Shown here: positions 15,382-24,044 of the stretch, in pieces
Position numbering within the stretch: the first letter of the stretch is position 1
Layout: the number at the start of each line of letters is the position of its first letter
Origin: Rummeliibacillus pycnus_B
GTDB taxonomy: Bacteria > Bacillota > Bacilli > Bacillales_A > Planococcaceae
NCBI RefSeq assembly: GCF_050459865.1
Contig: NZ_JBCMNM010000048.1
Coordinates: forward strand, 81,809-145,808
Direction of reading: 5' to 3'
Length of the DNA: 64,000 bases
Program-made: the position numbers and the translations under genes
Notes under the pieces: generated by a model
The model's database searches: none
Told to the model about the DNA's origin: nothing
Seen by the model: the letters and a program-made list of their open reading frames with translations, nothing else

Positions 15382-17208
15382 ATGTGTGGATTTACAGGAT
15401 TTATCGGTGAGGTTTCAAACTCTGACGTTGTGTTAGAGAATATGATGAACCAAATTATTCACCGTGGACCAGACTCTTCAGGGCAGTTTACAGATGATCA
15501 AGCAGCACTTGGGTTCCGCCGCTTAAGTATTATTGACGTAGCCAATGGTAGCCAGCCTCTTTATAACGAAGATCAATCATTAGTATTAATCTTCAACGGT
15601 GAAATTTATAACTATAAAGAAATTAGAGATGACCTTATTGCAGCAGGCCATATTTTCGATACAGATACAGATAGTGAAGTATTAATTCATGGCTATGAGG
15701 AATACGGCACAAAATTAGTGCAAAAATTACGTGGTATGTTCGCATTCGTTATTTGGGACCGCAACAAAAAACGCTTATTTGCAGCGCGTGATATGTTCGG
15801 AATTAAACCATTCTACTATGCACATATGAATGGTACATTACTATTCGGTTCAGAAATTAAAAGTTTCTTACCACACCCACACTTCGAAAAAGTACTTAAC
15901 GAAAAAGCACTAAAACCATACTTAACATTCCAATTTCCAGTATTAAAAGAAACTTTCTTTAAAGGTGTTTTCAAATTACCAGCAGCTCACTACTTAACAT
16001 TTGAAGATGGTAAATTAGAAATCACACGCTATTGGGAACCAAAATTCAATCCAGAAGAACGTCCACTTAATGAGATTGTAGAAGAAATCGATTCAACTGT
16101 TCGTGAATCGATTGAAGCTCATAAATTTTCAGACCCAGATGTTCTAGTAGGTTCATTCCTATCTTCTGGTGTGGACTCAAGTTACGTTGCTTCTGTATTA
16201 AAGCCAGATAAAACTTTCTCTGTTGGTTTCGCAGCAGAAAAATTCTCTGAAGTGGATAATGCAAAAGCATTATCAAATGAACTAGGTATTGAAAATGTCA
16301 ACGAAGTATTAGACCCTGAAGTTTGCTTCAATAAACTTGATGAAATTCAATATATGATGGATGAACCACACTCTAACCCATCAATTGTTCCTTTATATTT
16401 CTTAGCAGAGCTTGCTAGAAAACATGTTACAGTTGTTCTTTCTGGTGAAGGTGCTGACGAATTATTTGGAGGCTATGCAGAATACGATGAAACACCTACA
16501 ATGCGTAAATATAAAAAAGTACCGCAATTTATACGTCGCCCTATTGCAGAAGTGGCCAAAGCTCTTCCTGAAATGCGAGGTAAGCACTTCTTAATGCGTG
16601 GAGGTCTGCCTGTTGAACAAACATTTATTGGACAAGCGCATATTTTCGAAGAAGAAGAATCAACTGCGATTCTTACAGATAAATATAACCATGCTCCATC
16701 TGTTGCAGATATCGTTATGCCAGTGTACAAGAAAGCAGCTGGTGAAGATGATTTAACGAAGAAACAATTGTTGGACTTACAACTATGGCTCGTGGACGAT
16801 ATCAATTTAAAAGCGGATAAAATGAGTATGGCTCACTCAATTGAGTTACGTGTACCATTCCTTGACCGTGAAGTGATGAGAGTGGCTTCTAAAGTACCTT
16901 CTCACTATCGAGTTAACGAAAAAGATACAAAATACGCTTTCCGTCAAGCATCACAACGTGCACTTCCAGATGAATGGGCACACCGTAAAAAAATAGGTTT
17001 CCCAGTACCAATTCGTCTTTGGTTAAAAGAAGATAAATACTACAATCAAATTAAAGAAGCATTTGAATCACCTGAAGCTGCACAATTCTTTGATCAACAA
17101 GCAATCGTTAAATTGTTATCAGAACACTACGAAGGCAAAGCGAAAAACCAACGAAAAGTATGGACAATTTACATGTTCTTAGTTTGGTACAAAAAATATT
17201 TCGGCTAA
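15382..17208 (+). CDS. asnB: Glutamine-hydrolysing asparagine synthase family amidotransferase
   Basis: A 608-aa class II amidotransferase. Cys2 (MCGFTGF) is the glutaminase nucleophile, with IIHRGPDSSG, FNGEIYNY and DSEVL in the N-terminal half; the synthetase half has the PP-loop SFLSSGVDSSYVAS and SGEGADELFGGY. Family members make asparagine or amidate a wall carboxylate (AsnB on mDAP in B. subtilis, AsnH on D-Asp in Lactococcus). It is followed after 33 nt by a C39-like lipoprotein gene, and a D-Asp ligase/racemase pair lies about 1.6 kb further on. Amidation of the D-Asp cross-bridge is therefore an attractive but unproven role. Confidence 0.9.
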   Translation: MCGFTGFIGEVSNSDVVLENMMNQIIHRGPDSSGQFTDDQAALGFRRLSIIDVANGSQPLYNEDQSLVLIFNGEIYNYKEIRDDLIAAGHIFDTDTDSEVLIHGYEEYGTKLVQKLRGMFAFVIWDRNKKRLFAARDMFGIKPFYYAHMNGTLLFGSEIKSFLPHPHFEKVLNEKALKPYLTFQFPVLKETFFKGVFKLPAAHYLTFEDGKLEITRYWEPKFNPEERPLNEIVEEIDSTVRESIEAHKFSDPDVLVGSFLSSGVDSSYVASVLKPDKTFSVGFAAEKFSEVDNAKALSNELGIENVNEVLDPEVCFNKLDEIQYMMDEPHSNPSIVPLYFLAELARKHVTVVLSGEGADELFGGYAEYDETPTMRKYKKVPQFIRRPIAEVAKALPEMRGKHFLMRGGLPVEQTFIGQAHIFEEEESTAILTDKYNHAPSVADIVMPVYKKAAGEDDLTKKQLLDLQLWLVDDINLKADKMSMAHSIELRVPFLDREVMRVASKVPSHYRVNEKDTKYAFRQASQRALPDEWAHRKKIGFPVPIRLWLKEDKYYNQIKEAFESPEAAQFFDQQAIVKLLSEHYEGKAKNQRKVWTIYMFLVWYKKYFG

Positions 17209-17241
17209 TTGTTCCTTTAGCTTAAAAGAGGATGATCAGCG

Positions 17242-18240
17242 TTGTTTAAGAGAAGTAAAATGCCTCGGCATTTGCTCCTCTTTTGCTTTTTAATGCTTTT
17301 TATGAGTGGCTGTTCTAGTATTTTACCGGCAAAAGAAGAGAAAATGGACGAAGGAATCAAAGTACTTATTGTTGCATTTGGAAGCAGGGAACCTATTCCA
17401 GACATGAAAGTTAGTGTACGTGATTTAGACACGGACAAACTAGTTACAACTGCAACAGGTGATTCTGAAGGAGAAGTTACGCTAAACGGTTTAAAGACAG
17501 GTCATAGTTATTTATTTGTCCCATCATCATCTGAATACACTTCTGATGTTACAAAAGAGCCAACTAATGTAGCGAAGGTTGTAAACGTAAAGGAAGATAC
17601 ATCTTATGTCGTCCTTGAAACATATTATCAAAAGGAAAATCAACGACTGGATGTACCTGTCATTTTACAAAATCCACAGCTTCCACATGGCTGTGAAATT
17701 ACAGCAATGACGGCCGCCTTTAACTACTATGGTCTAAATCTTAATAAAATGAAGATGGCAAAAAAATATCTACCAACTGAAGAAGTAATTGATAAAGATG
17801 GAAAGAGAATTGGTCCAGATCCAAATAAAGCTTATGCAGGTGATCCTGCAAATGAATTAACTGGTACATATGCCTTCGCCCCTGTTATTACAAAAGCAGC
17901 AAAAAAAGTAGCACATGACTATAAAACCGATTTAAAAGTGACCAATCTTACAGGTGCAAGTGAAAAGAAAATAATTGATAAGGTACAACAAGGCATTCCT
18001 GTTATGATGTGGGTAACACTCGATTTATCGAAGCCAAAGAAAAAAGAAGGCTGGTATATAGAGAATACCAATAAAAAACCTAAAATGTACCGCAATTTAC
18101 ATGTAGTGGTTTTAACAGGATATGAAGATAATAAAGTAATTGTAATGGATCCATTGCATGGCTATGTATCACATAATGCGAAAAAATTCTTCTCAAGCTA
18201 TAGAGATATGGGCTCCCAAGCTATTGCAATTGAGAAATAA
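17242..18240 (+). CDS. Lipoprotein with C39-like cysteine peptidase domain
   Basis: A 332-aa exported lipoprotein: signal sequence with lipobox MSGC (Cys24), then at about residues 40-125 a beta-rich prealbumin-like segment (PIPDMKVSVRDLDTD, GEVTLNGLKTGHSY), then a Peptidase_C39_2-type domain. The likely catalytic residues are Cys151 in LPHGCEITA, His287 in NLHVVVLTGY and Asp303 in VMDPLHGY. The start is TTG, 10 nt behind GAGG. It is probably co-transcribed with the asparagine synthase. A role in cleaving a wall or surface peptide is inference from domain and position. Confidence 0.82.
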   Translation: MFKRSKMPRHLLLFCFLMLFMSGCSSILPAKEEKMDEGIKVLIVAFGSREPIPDMKVSVRDLDTDKLVTTATGDSEGEVTLNGLKTGHSYLFVPSSSEYTSDVTKEPTNVAKVVNVKEDTSYVVLETYYQKENQRLDVPVILQNPQLPHGCEITAMTAAFNYYGLNLNKMKMAKKYLPTEEVIDKDGKRIGPDPNKAYAGDPANELTGTYAFAPVITKAAKKVAHDYKTDLKVTNLTGASEKKIIDKVQQGIPVMMWVTLDLSKPKKKEGWYIENTNKKPKMYRNLHVVVLTGYEDNKVIVMDPLHGYVSHNAKKFFSSYRDMGSQAIAIEK

Positions 18241-18844
18241 ATGAGAGATTATATAATTATTTGATATTTTTTATGGCTAAACTAAATGATATTGAATATA
18301 TTCATAGATTTTCTCTTAAGATAGCCTTTTGTGAAAAATTATAAAGTGGTAGAAAAACGAGACTCCTGCGGGAAAGCACTGAAAAGTAAAAAAACATGAA
18401 AATATATAATAAAAATCTTGTGTAACAATCTTATTTGAAGTGGAATTAGCGGAGACTCCTGTGGGAAAACGAGCTAGACGAGACCCCGGAGCGCAGCGAG
18501 GAGGCTCGTCAGTTCGCCCACGGAAAGCGGAGCTAATTCCACTTCAAGTAAAATCAGATTTTTACTTTAATTTTTTGCATGCAACTATTTTTTTCAGTGA
18601 ACTCAACGAAATTGAGTGAGGATTCTTTCTTGCTTTTCTGCGCAAAGCGAGCGGTCTCTACCCAAATTAGTTTACAAACGAAATCTTGAATAATCTTAGA
18701 TATATTGAATAACAAATTCAAGTTGAACAAAGCCTTGAAAATTACGACATCAAAATAAGACATTATTCGTTTATAAAGAAAAAATATGATAAACTAATGG
18801 CATTAAAAATTAAAATAAGTACAAAATAAGTGAGATGATAAGAG
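18241..18844. other. 600-bp intergenic region filled by nested palindromic repeats
   Basis: Between the C39 lipoprotein and the D-Asp ligase. It contains a complete MITE-like element (18377-18599) that interrupts an older repeat, whose halves are visible as GACTCCTGCGGGAAAG before it and GCGCAAAGCGAGCGG after it. The last 80 bases hold the promoter zone of the ligase gene (TATGAT near 18786). No gene seen. Confidence 0.7.
18377..18599. repeat. MITE-like palindromic element, copy 1
   Basis: The outer ends are inverted (CACTGAAAAGT at 18377-18387, TTTTCAGTG at 18591-18599). Inside is a 113-bp hairpin with a perfect 16-bp stem base (TTGAAGTGGAATTAGC at 18435-18450 and its complement at 18532-18547) around a GC-rich core with GACTCCTGTGGGA and GCCCACGGAAAGC. 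The AT-rich flanks between outer and inner repeats are also shared with the copies at 45.2 and 56.2 kb. No transposase is encoded. Confidence 0.75.
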
Positions 18845-20059
18845 ATGGCAGAACAACCATTTTTACCAATATTAATCGGATCAGATATGAATGCATATGG
18901 TATGGCACGTGCTTTTTATGAAGCATATGGAATCAAAGCAATAGTAGTCGGCCGAGCACATTTAACACCAACACAAAATAGTCATATTCTACATTTCAAA
19001 CAAGTTTCAAACTTAAAAGAAAACTTTGTAGAAGAAATGAAAAAATTAGCAAAAGAGTACGAGCAAAAAGACTTACTACTTATGGGTTGTGGCGATGATT
19101 ATGTCAAACTCATTATTAAAAACAAACCAGCTCTGGAACAATATTTCACTGTTCCTTACATTGATGAATCTTTAATGGACCGCATATTACTGAAAGAAAA
19201 CTTCTATAAAATGTGCGAAAAATATAACTTCAGCTATCCTAAAACAGATACTTGTACGTTTGAGACATATGAAAACTTCCAAGTGAAAGTTGAATACCCA
19301 ATCATTATTAAAGCTTCTAATTCAGTTGCATATTGGGCTTGTGAATTCCCTGGGAAGAAGAAGGTCTTCATAGCACATGATGAAGCAGAAAAAAATGCTA
19401 TCTTAAAAGCAATCTATAGCTCATCTTACAAAGACCACTTAATCATCCAAGAATTCATCCCTGGTGATGACTCATATATGCGCGTATTGAATGCATATGT
19501 TGCAACAGATGGTGAAGTGAAGCTTATGTGTTTAGGTAACCCAATTCTTGAAGAACACTCTCCAGAAGGTATTGGTAGTTATGCGGCCATCATCACTACT
19601 TATGATAAAGATTTAATGGATCAAGTCCGTTTCTTCTTAGAAGATATTGGTTTTACAGGTATTGCAAACTTCGATATGAAGTATGATTATCGTGATGGCA
19701 AATATAAACTATTTGAAATTAACCTACGTAATGGGCGTAGTAGCTACTATGTAACTGCTTCTGGTTATAACTTGATGCAATATGTAGCAGATGACCGTAT
19801 GTTACACATTCCACAAGAATGTACTTATGCAGATAACGAACATTTGTGGAGTATCATTCCAAATGGAGTATTATTCAAATACGCACAAAACAAGGAGCTT
19901 AAAGCTAAAGCTCGTAAGTTAATCAAAGAAGGTAAAGCAACAAACTCTTTATTCTACAAAGAGGATATGAATTTTAAACGTTGGTTCAAACTTACATTGA
20001 ATAGCTTGAACTATTATCGTAAATACAAAAAATACTTTAACAATAAAGGTCTGTCTTAA
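18845..20059 (+). CDS. asl: D-aspartate ligase (ATP-grasp), peptidoglycan cross-bridge
   Basis: A 404-aa ATP-grasp carboxylate-amine ligase. Characteristic parts are LPILIGSDMNAYGMARAFYE at the N-terminus, the grasp lysines in YPIIIKASNS, IIQEFIPGDDSYMRVLNAYV and the metal-binding NFDMKYDYRDG...LFEINLRNGRSSYY. These match the Enterococcus/Lactococcus D-aspartate ligases (Asl), which attach D-Asp to the epsilon-amino group of L-Lys in UDP-MurNAc-pentapeptide. Only 3 nt separate it from an aspartate racemase gene, which would supply the D-Asp. The function is an inference from family and neighbour. Confidence 0.85.
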   Translation: MAEQPFLPILIGSDMNAYGMARAFYEAYGIKAIVVGRAHLTPTQNSHILHFKQVSNLKENFVEEMKKLAKEYEQKDLLLMGCGDDYVKLIIKNKPALEQYFTVPYIDESLMDRILLKENFYKMCEKYNFSYPKTDTCTFETYENFQVKVEYPIIIKASNSVAYWACEFPGKKKVFIAHDEAEKNAILKAIYSSSYKDHLIIQEFIPGDDSYMRVLNAYVATDGEVKLMCLGNPILEEHSPEGIGSYAAIITTYDKDLMDQVRFFLEDIGFTGIANFDMKYDYRDGKYKLFEINLRNGRSSYYVTASGYNLMQYVADDRMLHIPQECTYADNEHLWSIIPNGVLFKYAQNKELKAKARKLIKEGKATNSLFYKEDMNFKRWFKLTLNSLNYYRKYKKYFNNKGLS

Positions 20060-20062
20060 GTT

Positions 20063-20764
20063 ATGGAAAAGAAAGTACTCGGTATTATTGGTGGCGTGGG
20101 ACCACTAGCAACAATGCTGCTTGGTGAAACGATTGTCCGTAGAACGAAAGCATTTAGCGATCAGGAGCATATGCATTTTATCATTGATAATGATACGCGT
20201 ATCCCTGATAGAACGGCCTATATCCTAGATCACTCTAAACCAAATCCACTACCAGTGATGGTTGAGGATGCAAATAAGCTTGCTGATTCGGGTGCAGATC
20301 TGATTTGTATTCCTTGTAATACAGCGCATAATTTTTACGATGATTTACAAGCAGGTTCTTCAGTTCCTGTGTTGCATATGATTCGAGAAACAGCGAAAAA
20401 AGCACATAAATTAAATGCAAAACGTGTAGGAGTACTTGGTACAATCGGTACATTGACATCCAATATGTATCAAGAGGCTTTGATAGATGAAGGAATAGAG
20501 CCAGTTGTTCCAGATGAAGCAATGCAGCAAAATCTTATGACCGTGATTTATGACTATGTAAAAGCAGGCAAGAAGGTTTCAAAAGAGCAATGGCAACCAA
20601 TTGAAACTGCCATGAAGAATATGGGTTGTGACTACATCATATTAGGTTGTACAGAGCTATCAGTTGTGAATCGTGAGTTAGCGCTAGATGATTCGTATAT
20701 TGATGCATTGATTGTATTAGCTGAATGTGCGATTACTGGTTGTGGTTACGAATTATTAGACTAA
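20063..20764 (+). CDS. racD: Aspartate racemase (Asp/Glu racemase family)
   Basis: A 233-aa cofactor-independent racemase with the two catalytic cysteines in IPCNTAHNFYDD and LGCTELSVV, and the opening KVLGIIGGVGPLATM typical of aspartate rather than glutamate racemases. It converts L-Asp to D-Asp in the cytoplasm. It is the second gene of a two-gene operon with the D-Asp ligase, as in Enterococcus faecium, and ends at a strong terminator. Confidence 0.9.
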   Translation: MEKKVLGIIGGVGPLATMLLGETIVRRTKAFSDQEHMHFIIDNDTRIPDRTAYILDHSKPNPLPVMVEDANKLADSGADLICIPCNTAHNFYDDLQAGSSVPVLHMIRETAKKAHKLNAKRVGVLGTIGTLTSNMYQEALIDEGIEPVVPDEAMQQNLMTVIYDYVKAGKKVSKEQWQPIETAMKNMGCDYIILGCTELSVVNRELALDDSYIDALIVLAECAITGCGYELLD

Positions 20765-20774
20765 ACATTGAAAG

Positions 20775-20804
20775 ACCTGTCCTTTCTGTAAGGGACAGGT
20801 TTTT
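20775..20804 (+). terminator. Terminator of the asl-racD operon
   Basis: An 8-bp perfect stem ACCTGTCC/GGACAGGT followed by TTTTT. Confidence 0.88.
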
Positions 20805-20851
20805 ACATAATGTAAGTTATTTAATATAAATGAGAGAAGGTGTGGGAAACA

Positions 20852-22141
20852 ATGTCATTCTTAACTTTACTGAATGAAGATTTACAAAAAAAGTGGACTT
20901 TCCCATCCACAATGCCAATCCAAGATCAAATGATTCCGGCACTATTAGATGGAAAAGACGTAGTAGCTGAATCCCCAACAGGTACAGGTAAAACATTAGC
21001 TTATCTATTACCGATACTACAAAAAGTAGATGGTGCAAAAAAAGCAACGCAGGCACTAATCGTTGCTCCATCCCAAGAATTATGTATGCAAATTGTAGAA
21101 GTTATTCGTACATGGACTGCCGGTACAAATATTACGGTTGTTCCATTAATTGGTGGGGCAAACCCACAACGCCAAATCGAAAAATTAAAGAAAAAACCAA
21201 CCATTGCAGTTGGTACACCAGGACGTCTAAATGAGTTAGTTAAAGAGAAGAAATTGAAGTTACATGAGCTAACTACAATCGTTTTAGACGAAGGAGATCA
21301 ACTACTAAGCCGCGATTATCGTGTCATTGTAAAATCATTTATCGACGGTGCAGATCACGAACGTCAAGTCGCAGTGGTATCAGCAACGATTACCGATGAA
21401 ATCGAATTAGTAGCAAATCGTATGCTCCATGATCCTTTACGTTTTCAAGTAAAAGTAGATAAAACATTAACAGGTAGTAAGGTCGTACATTCCTTTGTAA
21501 AACTACAAGAACGTGACAAAACTGAATTTCTACGTAAATTATCACATGTATCAGGAGTTCGAGGACTTGCTTTTATGAACAATTTAGATCAAGTCTTAAT
21601 GAAGAAATCTAAGCTTGAATTCCGCAATGCACCAATTGTGGCACTACATTCTGAGATGAAAAAAGAAGAAAGAAAAGCTGCTTTAGACAGTTTCCGCAAA
21701 GGAGAAGCGCGTATTCTAATTGCAACAGATATTGCAGCGAGGGGCTTAGATATAGAAGGATTAACGCATGTTATTCACGTAGACGTTCCATATACGAGAG
21801 AACAATATGTCCATCGTTCAGGACGTACAGGACGTGCAGGAGCAGATGGAGAGGTTATTACATTACTTGCATATCACGAAGAACAAGCTTACCATAAACG
21901 AGTTCGTGAACTATCAATTAAACCAGTTGAAAAAATTTGGTCTAATGGCCAACTTGTAGAAGGACACGCAGAAATTAAACAAGTTCGAAAACAAACAAAG
22001 CCAAATGGTAATTCTAAATCGCAAAACTCATATAAAAAGAGTAATGAAAGTAGTTCATTTGGAGCTTCTTTTAAGGATTCTGGAAATAAAAAACACTTTA
22101 CTAAGAAATCTAATAAAAATAATAAGAAACGGGGGAATTAA
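20852..22141 (+). CDS. DEAD-box-family RNA helicase
   Basis: A 429-aa SF2 helicase: the Q-motif region MPIQDQMIPAL, Walker A SPTGTGKT, PSQELCMQI, GTPGRL, motif II VLDEGDQLL, SAT (VVSATIT), and the C-terminal RecA half with ARILIATDIAARGLDIEG and YVHRSGRTGRAG. Motif II reads DEGD instead of DEAD. A basic, Asn/Lys-rich tail (about residues 385-429) probably binds RNA. I chose the ATG at 20852, 9 nt behind AAGGTG, over the GTG at 20840. Its TAA overlaps the start of the aminopeptidase gene (TAATG). It may act in ribosome assembly or RNA turnover like CshB/YfmL. Confidence 0.9.
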   Translation: MSFLTLLNEDLQKKWTFPSTMPIQDQMIPALLDGKDVVAESPTGTGKTLAYLLPILQKVDGAKKATQALIVAPSQELCMQIVEVIRTWTAGTNITVVPLIGGANPQRQIEKLKKKPTIAVGTPGRLNELVKEKKLKLHELTTIVLDEGDQLLSRDYRVIVKSFIDGADHERQVAVVSATITDEIELVANRMLHDPLRFQVKVDKTLTGSKVVHSFVKLQERDKTEFLRKLSHVSGVRGLAFMNNLDQVLMKKSKLEFRNAPIVALHSEMKKEERKAALDSFRKGEARILIATDIAARGLDIEGLTHVIHVDVPYTREQYVHRSGRTGRAGADGEVITLLAYHEEQAYHKRVRELSIKPVEKIWSNGQLVEGHAEIKQVRKQTKPNGNSKSQNSYKKSNESSSFGASFKDSGNKKHFTKKSNKNNKKRGN

Positions 22142-23373
22142 TGGTGACATTTGAAGAAAAGCTAGAACAATTTGCTGAATTGGCTGTAAAAGTTGGCGCT
22201 AATGTTCAAAAAGGAAAAACTCTTTTGATCAATACAACTACAGATACAATTGAATTTACACGTTTAGTCGTAAAAAAAGCTTATGAAGCAGGCGCTGCTC
22301 GCGTAACAGTGAATTTCTCTGACGATATGATTAATCGTGAATTTTTCGACAATGCACCAGATGACGAATTTGCAAAATTTCCTCGTTGGATTAGTGAGCA
22401 ACGTGATGAACTCATTGAACGTAAAGGCGCATTACTATGGATTGATGCTGCGGATCCAGATAATTTAACAGGTGTCCCTGTAGAAAAATTATCCGCTCAT
22501 CAAAAAGCATCAGGTAAAGCTTTAGAAAATTATCGCGATGCTGTTATGAATGATAAGATTGCATGGTCAATCATTGCTGTTCCTTCAAAAAAATGGGCTG
22601 CGAAAATATTCCCTAATTTGAAAGAAGAAGAACAAGTACCAGCATTATGGGAAGCTATCTTTAGAACAGTTCATATAGGTGAAGGGAATGTCATTGATAA
22701 CTGGGAGCAACATTTGAAAAATTTAGATGCACGTGCGGACCTTCTAAACAAGAGACGCTATGCTAAATTACATTACACAGCACCAGGTACAGATTTAACA
22801 ATAGAATTACCAGATAAGCATATTTGGTGCACAGGTGCTAGTCATACTCCAGATGGCACTTCATTTGTTGCGAATATGCCGACTGAAGAAGTTTACACAA
22901 TGCCTTTAAAATACGGGGTGAATGGTTATGTTTCCAATACAAAACCACTTGCATTCCAAGGTAATATTATCGATCAATTCAAAATTACATTCGAAAACGG
23001 TAAAATTGTAAAAACAGAAGCAGGCGTAGGTGCAGAACTACTTCAAGAATTAACAAAAGCAGACGAGGGTTCACAATACCTTGGTGAAGTTGCATTAGTA
23101 CCACATGAATCTCCGATTTCAGCTTCAAATATTCTGTATTACAATACTTTATTTGACGAAAACGCTTCAAATCATTTAGCAATTGGCGAAGCATACCCAA
23201 CATGCTATGAGAATGGCAGCGCTCTTACAAGAGAACAACTTGAAGAAAAAGGTATCAATACATCCATTACACATGAAGACTTCATGGTAGGCAGTGGTGA
23301 AATGGACATTGACGGTATCTTACCAGATGGAACAGTAGAACCAATCTTCCGTAAAGGTAGTTGGGCGTTTTAA
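22141..23373 (+). CDS. M29-family aminopeptidase (AmpS-like)
   Basis: A 410-aa metallo-aminopeptidase of family M29. Metal and catalytic segments are visible: GEGNVIDNWEQHL, FVANMPTEEVYTMP, LGEVALVPHESPIS and HLAIGEAYPTCYENG, with EDFMVGSGEMDIDG near the end. It removes N-terminal residues from cytoplasmic peptides and needs a divalent metal. It is translationally coupled to the helicase gene by a 1-nt overlap with GGGGG as ribosome binding site, and is followed by a strong terminator. Confidence 0.93.
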   Translation: MVTFEEKLEQFAELAVKVGANVQKGKTLLINTTTDTIEFTRLVVKKAYEAGAARVTVNFSDDMINREFFDNAPDDEFAKFPRWISEQRDELIERKGALLWIDAADPDNLTGVPVEKLSAHQKASGKALENYRDAVMNDKIAWSIIAVPSKKWAAKIFPNLKEEEQVPALWEAIFRTVHIGEGNVIDNWEQHLKNLDARADLLNKRRYAKLHYTAPGTDLTIELPDKHIWCTGASHTPDGTSFVANMPTEEVYTMPLKYGVNGYVSNTKPLAFQGNIIDQFKITFENGKIVKTEAGVGAELLQELTKADEGSQYLGEVALVPHESPISASNILYYNTLFDENASNHLAIGEAYPTCYENGSALTREQLEEKGINTSITHEDFMVGSGEMDIDGILPDGTVEPIFRKGSWAF

Positions 23374-23383
23374 ACAAAAACTA

Positions 23384-23420
23384 AAACTCCACTCATTGTT
23401 GAAATGGGTGGAGTTTTTTT
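23384..23420 (+). terminator. Terminator of the helicase-aminopeptidase operon
   Basis: Stem of about 13 bp, AAACTCCACTCAT with ATGGGTGGAGTTT, followed by a T-run. Confidence 0.9.
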
Positions 23421-23513
23421 GCGGAAAATTGATAGTAGTATAGATTCAACTAATGAGTAATGCAAAGAAATGACAATTCGCCGCAAGGATTGCAACCCAC
23501 GGCGAGCATCGAA

Positions 23514-23624
23514 CTATTTCTTTATAGGAGCCTTCTTCTTTTTAGCATCAATTGCTTTTATGATGATTGGATAAACAATTGGAGCTATCTTAATAGCAGC
23601 TTTTACAACTTTTCGTACTTGCAT
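23514..23624 (-). CDS. Cationic amphipathic peptide, 36 aa, unknown
   Basis: A 36-aa frame with an ATG 9 nt behind GGAG. The product has a helix-forming centre (VVKAAIKIAPIVYPIIIKAI) between lysine-rich ends (DAKKKKAPIKK); net charge is strongly positive and there are no acidic residues except one Asp. It lies alone between a terminator and a membrane-protein gene. It could be a small membrane-associated protein or a leaderless cationic peptide. I do not recognise the family. Confidence 0.55.
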   Translation of the reverse strand: MQVRKVVKAAIKIAPIVYPIIIKAIDAKKKKAPIKK

Positions 23625-23690
23625 AAATGAGCACTCCATTCTTTAAGCTTTTCTATATTTCACAATAATAAATACCGCAAATTTGAAACT

Positions 23691-24044
23691 TTAAACTCTA
23701 AGAACTTTTACACCTTGAATAATATTCCAAATAACAACGCCAAGTGATAGTACTACCTCTACGATGATAAAAACTAACCAAGCAATCACTAGGAATGCAC
23801 TACTACTTGATTCATCCATCATGCTCATCTCATAACTAAACGGACTTGCTGCTATTAAAGCAATGAATAGAATTACCCCAATAATAGTGGGGATTAGTAA
23901 AAGAAGATGAGAGATGAATGCACGTTTTGCATGTCTTTTTACTTCTCCATCGTTAGCTGCAAAATAGACGATTAATGGTAAGATAAATCCGGCAAAAAAT
24001 ATACTAAAATAGCAAAGGGCTGACAGTACGCGATTATTATCCAA
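23691..24044 (-). CDS. DUF4870 (Tic20-like) membrane protein
   Basis: A 117-aa membrane protein with three hydrophobic segments and the DUF4870 features LSALCYFSIFFAGFILPLIV and FAANDGEVKRHAKRAFISHL. I chose the TTG at 24044, 6 nt behind GGAGGTG; longer upstream frames lack such a site. Function unknown; the fold is distantly related to Tic20. Confidence 0.82.
   Translation of the reverse strand: MDNNRVLSALCYFSIFFAGFILPLIVYFAANDGEVKRHAKRAFISHLLLLIPTIIGVILFIALIAASPFSYEMSMMDESSSSAFLVIAWLVFIIVEVVLSLGVVIWNIIQGVKVLRV

Noticed and set aside
18435..18547. CRISPR-like or tRNA-like interpretation of the GC-rich hairpin
   Set aside because: There are no repeated spacers and no cloverleaf; it is a single long palindrome that recurs at other loci.
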